A stretch of 64,000 nucleotides of DNA. Source: Gossypium raimondii (Eukaryota > Streptophyta > Magnoliopsida > Malvales > Malvaceae). The notes beneath the pieces are model-generated. The model was not told where the DNA came from and searched no databases. It worked only from the letters and a program-made list of their open reading frames with translations. The DNA lies in assembly GCF_025698545.1 (NCBI RefSeq), contig NC_068575.1, forward strand, positions 59,529,980-59,593,979, read 5' to 3'. Positions 57,171 to 64,000 of this stretch are shown here, piece after piece (positions within the stretch are counted from its first letter, which is position 1; the number at the start of each line of letters is the position of its first letter). The position numbers and the translations under genes were made by a program.

Positions 57171-60100
57171 ATAAGCTTGCTAAAGTAAAAACTAAGATAT
57201 TTTAAAATATTTTTAAATTTGTTAATATTATTAATATATATATGAAATATAAAATTTAAATACTTTTTAAGTAATTAATATAAATTATATTTTAGATATT
57301 AAAATTACATATAATTTTTTTCATGTCATTATTATCGTGATGTCATGCTATTCTTATGATTTTGATATTAATAAATATTTATTTTAAATTGTAATATAAA
57401 ATAATAAAATAACTTACGATAATTTGTTAATATTATAATACATAAAATGCATTTATGTTAATAATATAAACTATTTGTATATATTAATTTTAATATACAA
57501 ATTATATTTAAAATTTATATAAATGAAGAGAAAATTTAAAATTTGACATCTAAATTAATCATAGAAAAGTAAGTTAAAATCTTGGGTATTGTTCATCCGT
57601 ACTTGAAATCATGATTTAGCTTGGAACACACGTAAGTGTTGTCAGTCAAAGCATGTTAAATTGGGCTTGGCCCATGATACAGGTAAAACAATTTTGCTTC
57701 TTGAATTCTGGAGTGGGGCAGAGGAAAGGGTCCAGCGGATCGAGTTTGAATCATAATAAAGTGAGGAATGGGCCTCCAAAACCATGTTGTTAGGAAAAAT
57801 GATAAGACCTATAGGACAAATGGCCCCTATCATTTGCGTTAATACTGTCACAAGATGTTCAAATATCCAAAGTTATAAGGATCAAAGTATTTAGGTTAGG
57901 CGAGGTCATGGTTACTAACTTACTGTTTAAAATTATTTTATATTAACATTTTTATAATAAAATTTAAATAAAAAATATCAATTGTATTATAGGTTGGATC
58001 AATTTAAGATTTTAAAATTTTGTCTAAGTTCAACTTAGATTAAATCGAATCTACTAAAAATAATTTGACCAAAACTTAATAGTTTAGTATTTCAACAAGT
58101 TAAACAATTTTAATTAATTTCCTTTAACCACTGATTTTGTTGGTTCTAACATGCAGTAAGCCATGGATATGGCATGTTTGTCGTTCTCATAGTTTCTTGT
58201 AATGAGACTATAGTTGGTCGTCCCATAAATAACATATATGAAATTGATTAAATCCATCAGAATATCATAATATAATCATGACATAATAAGAATCCAATTG
58301 ATTAATCCACTAATCTCTTTGGTTAGGCAAGAACCATATCCACATTTTGTGGCAACCTGTTAATCATTCATGTGCAAAACTTATTGATTTTTTAAAGATT
58401 AATACTATAAAATGTCGTAAATTTTCTAGAACATGGGTCTATATTCTATAAAATACACAAGTTTTGGTGCAATGCTCTCATAAAATAATGTCTTTCTTAG
58501 TACTCTCCAGAAAATTCTTTACTGATCACCATCATATATCAATATTATTTTATGTTCAACTTAACCATAAATTAACTTTTAATATTTTGTGAAGTATATG
58601 CTTCGTATTTCAAATTAAAACAGAGAGTGACGCCGCAACATCGGATAACACAACGTCGTGAAGAGTAGCTAATGTCGCGACGAGATATGAAAATATGCAA
58701 CTGATTTCTTGGACGACAATTTTGGGATTATTTTCTAATTAGACCCTAAGCATTTAATATTATATTGTATCAATTAGTATCTAAAGTGTATCTAGAGTAA
58801 GTGGGCTCCAAGTAACATGCAGCCTATATAAGTCACCCTAGAACCATCAGGATTAGTGTGTAAGTTAGACCTAAATACAGAAAATGACGCAGTTAAAAGA
58901 TAATTTTGTGTTTCAATTTGAAGGGAAATTTTTTGAGGTTACGAGTTTTGTTTGTTTTGATTCTCTCCATATTGTATTTTTATCTTATTAATTCAATTTC
59001 CTTTTACCTGTGGTTTTTTATCTTATTCGGAAGAGTTTTTTTCACTTAAAATTTGTATGTTTAATCTTTTCAATTTTCTCATTATTTTACTTGTTCGTTA
59101 CTTATACAAATTTATCCCCAACACACTTCAATCCCAACATCATACGAACTTTTCAACTTTGAGGTGTAAAAAAATTACACAATATAAGGGAAACTTCTTC
59201 TTCTTCTTTTTTTCATAAATCAGAAGGTCGCCATATACCATTGTCTTCGGATCTAGGACCATCTGATAAGAGCAATCTAGGCAAGGCAGCCTTTTAGCTC
59301 TTACTATATACCCAGATTCCCTACCCGATCCCACACCACACACCTTGCCCAACACGTACTAACCAAACATAATCGAACTTAAAACCAGGAAAACCATTCC
59401 TTACTATCACGATGAAAATGAGAATATGATTTAAATATGTAAAATAATTTACCTTTATATTTGAGTCTAAGTGAATAAATGGTTATCATGTGACCAAGCA
59501 AGAGAGAGGGGGAGGCCGGGGGCATCCATTGATCAAGGGAAACAAAGACAGCTTGGGATTCGTAAAACTTGGGGAACAAAATATATATATTCACTAACAT
59601 GGACCAAACGTTGCCACAAATCCACTTGTCCTCCATACACGTTTCATTTTTGTACGATTTTATTTTAAATGTTGGGTAATAAATTATGGGATTTAATTAA
59701 GGAGTGAATCGAGTAATGTGGAATCTTTTAATCATTATTAAATACCCCCCTCCAAAAGATACAAACCTAGCTGTTTTTAAAGATTTGTTGCTTTTAAACA
59801 TGGGGAATATAATCCTTACTTTATCTAATGTTTTTTTGTGTAGACTTTAAAGAAAGTGAAAATGACAGGCCAAGGGTTTGCCTTAGCTTTCATTATGTGT
59901 ATTTTGTGGTTTAGGTTTCTTTAGTTAATGGGTTAATTATCTTCTCTCCTCCTTTTTTTTCTTTTTAACATGCCACACGCGCTCTCGTCTTGACACCACG
60001 AACCCAATGAGGGACAAAGGCATTGTACTACGTTTTTACCATAAAATTACAATGTTGTACAAGTTTAAAAAAAAATTCATAACCCTACTTAGATGATGGC

Positions 60101-61498
60101 TTAAATGTAGGCACGATTCAAGGGTTTGTTTGAAAACGTAGGGTAAATTAAAAAGGAATCTAATGGCCTGAATTTTATTTAATTTGGTGCATTGAACTGA
60201 GACATGTGCAAGAGACCTTATAAGACAAGGCGTTAAGGGGATTTCTAGTATGGGAAGAGGGAAACATGGAAGTGTACTGTTTCTGTCATATACAACACAA
60301 ACAAATTTGACTTTATTAAAACAAAAACAAAAGGTGGACATTGATAAGCGCTCACACTAATCCGATGGCACCACGGTCTCTAAAAACTAATCCAAAATTG
60401 TCAATATACCAAAGGAAAGAGCGAGGAAGGAAATGTATAAACAAAACTATTTTGCTATTAAATAATAGCTTAAAATATTGGATGGAAAGAAGGAAATCTA
60501 TTGTTTTTTCTAAACATTTGTTGAAAACAAAAGAGAATGTACAGTTGAAAAAGTGTTAAGAGTAAAATATTGATGGAGCTTTAATACATTTAAGCCTGGA
60601 AAAAAGAGAGTAAAATATATACCTGTATGAAAACAAGAGACCAAAGGGAATGGACCACTGCATATTCTCTTCAAGTTTTGAAACTATAAGATCTAATTCT
60701 TTAGGGTTATTATAAACTAAGGTTTAATTAGTTAAGAAATGGAAAAAAAGATTGTAAAATCTAGTTGCCCATAGCTGGTTAGCATGTAATGAAAGTTGGA
60801 ATATGGGGAAACAAGAGTTGGAAATGTCGGGAGAAACATGACAAGCATTAATGTAAACAGTTTCACTTCATTATTTAGGGTTTAAATGATTATTAAACAA
60901 CTCAAAAAGCATACAATGGAATCCTTCATTAGCCTAACCTTTCTTTTTTCTTTTTAATATTTTAATTTTGTTTATTCAATAATTTTTCTTAAATAATCTA
61001 TTTTCGTAGATAATAATAAGCTAATCCATTTGAAAAATATATTTGTATTTGATGTACTAGAAATTAATATAAATAAAATTCTTAATATTTACTATAAATC
61101 CTATCACATGCATATGGGTGCGAAAACCATCAATTTTTAATATAAATGTGTGTTTAAAAATAACATCCAAATGGGTTCGATCCCAAGCAACCACATCCCC
61201 CCAATTAAAAAAAATCCAAATAAAATGACACATATGGTTTGAAACTAATTAGTAATGATACATGAAATACGTACGATATTAAAATGAGAAAAAAATTAAG
61301 ACACATAAATACATCAAGTTAAGAATATTAAATGAATACAATTGTTTATCATGGTGTTGTAATCAATCTTGAGTCGGTGTCGAGTTAACTTATGATATCA
61401 ATTCAATCAACAATATTACATATATATCCAGTTGATTAAGGTAATAAAGTGTGAGTAATAAAATTAAAATGTAGAAAACTATCAAGATAAAGTTTTAT
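57171..61498. other. Long gene-free stretch
   Basis: Mostly AT-rich. 58610-59100 has GC-rich words (GACGCCGCAACATCGG) and a poly-pyrimidine tail that could be a repeat remnant. 59200-60350 is less AT-rich and looks low-copy. No coding sequence is supported. Confidence 0.45.
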
Positions 61499-61836
61499 GG
61501 GATAAATCTAAAAATTATACATGAACTTTGATTTAATGTGAAATTGCATACATGAACTTTAATTTGGTGCAATTATACACATGAAACTCTAATTGTGGCT
61601 CAAATGTATACTTGAAACTTTAAGTTTGATTTAATCATACACATTTAAAGAAATAAATACATCAATTTATTTTTATATTAGATAAATATAATTATTTACG
61701 TATGCAATATATAAATATAAAATGATGTTATATCAATAATTGTGTTAATAATTTACAAGAATTGGATCAAATCAAAATTCACTATACTGAGTTGCACATT
61801 AAACCATAACTCATGTATACTTTTGGTATTTATCTC
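61499..61836. mobile_element. MITE-like element with short TIRs
   Basis: The left end GGGATAAATCTAAAAATTAT and the reverse-complemented right end GAGATAAATACCAAAAGTAT match over about 29 bases, each followed by ACATGA. The inside repeats ACATGAACTTTAATTTGGTG-like wording three or four times. No coding. Target duplication not certain. Confidence 0.6.
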
Positions 61837-61837
61837 T

Positions 61838-61910
61838 AGTTTAGTGGTAAATTAAAGTCTTTACTAATACAATTGATGTGAGTTCAAATCCTCTGTATAT
61901 ATATTAATTT
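61838..61910 (+). repeat. Possible tRNA-like/SINE head remnant
   Basis: TAGTTTAGTGGTAAA resembles an RNA polymerase III A box and GAGTTCAAATCCTC a B box, about 40 bases apart, followed by an AT-rich tail. The tRNA cloverleaf is not formed, so this is at best a decayed SINE head. Confidence 0.25.
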
Positions 61911-64000
61911 TTTTAGTAAAATTACTAAAGTACATCCAAATAATATAACTTATTTTAATTATTCCCTAATTAAATTAGTGTCCAATTAACTCGTAATGTT
62001 AATTCAGTTAAAACTTAAATAATAATATAAATTTTTGAATTATTATTTGATGAGGCACATGATCTGGTTGAATGTATAATTATATAGTTCCAGTGTATTA
62101 AATATATAAACTCTAGAAAGTATGAGTAAATTAAGATATTGAGGGAACCAAATCATGCCACATAATTACAATTTTTAAAAAATATATAAATACTTTTTCT
62201 TTTACTTTTAAAAATATCACATGATCTACTTTTAGAATAATTTATAAATTCATAATCTAATAATATACAATTTTAAATCCGTACATGTAATCTCACCTTC
62301 TCTCTTATTATGACAATGTTTCATCCTTATCCTATTCTGACCATCTTTCGGCTTTGCTTAATCCAAGTTTAACCTTGGTTTGCAAATTATATAAATATAT
62401 TATATATATTGCTTAAAATAATCACCAACTTGTTTTAAGATGAAGAAACCCTTTTTTTTCACTTAACAAATAAGAAACCAATGTATATAGTAAAAATAAA
62501 AAACAGAAGGGCTTTATCTGATCCAATGACTTAACTCGTGAATATCAAAATCCCCCAATCAATGCTTTCTCGACAGACAACCTTATCATTCATCGACATA
62601 CCCTTTCCAACATCGACAAATCTAATCCCATTTGCGCTCCAAAGGGACCCAATACTGACATATATATACATACACATACTTTATTTCGACAAACATTAGT
62701 AGTTGTGCATCAATGGTCGACACCTAAGTTGTTTCTGAATTTGCTTTAATGGATACAAAGCCGAAAGCATTTTCCTTATGAAATGTGTAAGGGGATTCGT
62801 TTAGATAAGGTATAAAATGAAAAAAGATAAATGAGCAACATGCACCTAAAGTTATCTTCCTTTTTTTCCCCGAAAATTCCATTTATTGTAATGGCGTTTC
62901 TGGTTAATTGCTGTCCATGGTTAAAGTGATGAGGTTTTAGAGAATCAAAATCAAGCTTCTGCTTTATAATGCATGAATGAGAGGAGGGCTATATTGATTA
63001 AATCGATAGCTATTGACAATTGAGCTATGGGTATGGCGGCTCGGGTGCATGGCGAATATGAAAATGTAAAACAGATGAAAGTCCTCATTGGTGGCAGGTT
63101 AGAAAACTGTCTACGTCTGTATCTAATAAATAACTCATATCAATTCATCATTTTAAGTATCCTTCGAATATTAGATAAATTAAATATAAATTTTTATATA
63201 TGCATGTTTTTATTTTAAATAAGATAATATAAAAGAGAGGTGGTCCCTCTCGAGAAGAGGTGCTTTAGTTGGGGTGGTGACACGAATTTAAATGTAGGAG
63301 AGGCACCCATGTGCGTTCCAAAGCCACGTAAAGCAGACTTTGTCACCCTCTGCCTCTCTCAAAAACACTTTATCTTGGTTTGTCTGATATCGGGTCTTTT
63401 CTTATTGACTTGAATGGCTACAGTGTGAGTGACCCATATTAGATTCCCACCACCACTCCTCTCTCATCTACACACTCCACATTCCACACACCCCTTTTTA
63501 TGGATATTCCTCCATATCATTTATGATACTTACCAATTAAAAAAAACCATATTATTATTCTTTTCATCTTATTTATACAATTTCAAAGTAATTTATCATG
63601 CTGTTTCCATCCCAATATTTATTGTAAATCTACCATCAAATTTATCCAACATTATCGAATAAAATAAAAATTAAAATATTTTTCATTTCAAATTTTCAGC
63701 CCCATTAAAATAAAAGTGCTAGATATAATTTTTACTCGGAAATGTTAGATAAATTTGATGTTGAGTTTGTAGGAATATAACGACGGAAAAAGTTTGATGG
63801 AGCTGTAAAGATGATGACTTAGAAATTTTATTATGTATAAATGACGTGAAAAGAAAATGATAATTATATCATAAAATAATTTTTATATAAATATATTTAA
63901 TAACTATTTCTTAAGAAATTTTAGTTTAATTCAATCATATATCTGCATTTTTGAACCTTTAATAATAATTTAGTTTTTATATTAATTTTGGGTTTAAAAT
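61911..64000. other. Gene-free end of the window
   Basis: AT-rich. 62500-63100 and 63240-63490 are less AT-rich and appear low-copy (for example GGCACCCATGTGCG, CCACGTAAAGCAG), perhaps a distal promoter of a gene to the right. No coding sequence is supported. Confidence 0.4.

Noticed and set aside
58610-59110. Possible solo LTR
   Set aside because: GC-rich words and a T-rich tail are suggestive, but no clear terminal TG/CA, target duplication or partner was found.

Overview
The window looks like nuclear DNA of a dicot plant. Its genes are split by short AT-rich GT-AG introns, it encodes plant-only families (methylesterases, COR413, LysM receptor kinases, plastid GGPP synthase, PPR), and the spaces between genes are AT-rich and hold decayed transposons. 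Protein wording and transposon types suggest Malvaceae, perhaps cotton or a relative. That is inference, not a search result.

Layout. 1-3952: decayed Mutator-like element (MULE) carrying a transposase C-terminus and a plant mobile domain (PMD) gene. 3953-8840: a methylesterase (MES) tandem array with two complete genes, a 5' fragment and a spacer repeat, invaded by the MULE and by a copia fossil. 9111-13634: an 11-exon prolyl-oligopeptidase-family gene on the minus strand that keeps the nucleophile Ser but seems to lack the catalytic Asp and His. 14970-16265: a LINE remnant. 16587-16736 and 19583-19732: two 150-bp MITEs. 17446-17748: an unrecognised small protein. 20299-20805: a plastid-type heptad-repeat protein, divergent from the histone chaperone NASP at 21072-23618. 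25015-26230: an inverted duplication around a PMD fragment. 26743-28509: COR413 membrane protein. 29510-36833: a LysM-receptor cluster of one NFP/NFR5-type gene and two tandem LYK4-type genes. 37468-38860: a second, divergent COR413-family gene. 40676-43157: PPR protein. 45893-47011: GGPP synthase. 48799-52545: a second MULE of the same PMD family with both terminal inverted repeats and a 9-bp target duplication. 53882-54920: RCE1/UBC12, the RUB/NEDD8-conjugating enzyme. 54921-64000: gene-free, with a long-TIR element and a MITE.

The gene order (MES cluster, NASP, COR413, LYK4, GGPPS, RCE1) resembles, from memory, two Arabidopsis blocks: At2g23550-At2g23800 and At4g36800-At4g37220. The window therefore looks like an old syntenic block that kept genes split between the two Arabidopsis copies, and it also holds an NFP-type receptor that I do not recall in Arabidopsis.

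How the genes may relate: MES proteins hydrolyse methyl esters of hormones such as salicylate and jasmonate, and LYK4/NFP receptors perceive chitin-type oligosaccharides, so two parts of the window concern biotic signalling. The other genes are housekeeping or stress genes with no evident joint pathway. All exon models were made by eye from splice signals, reading frame and family knowledge. Reading frame closes across every intron of the models given.
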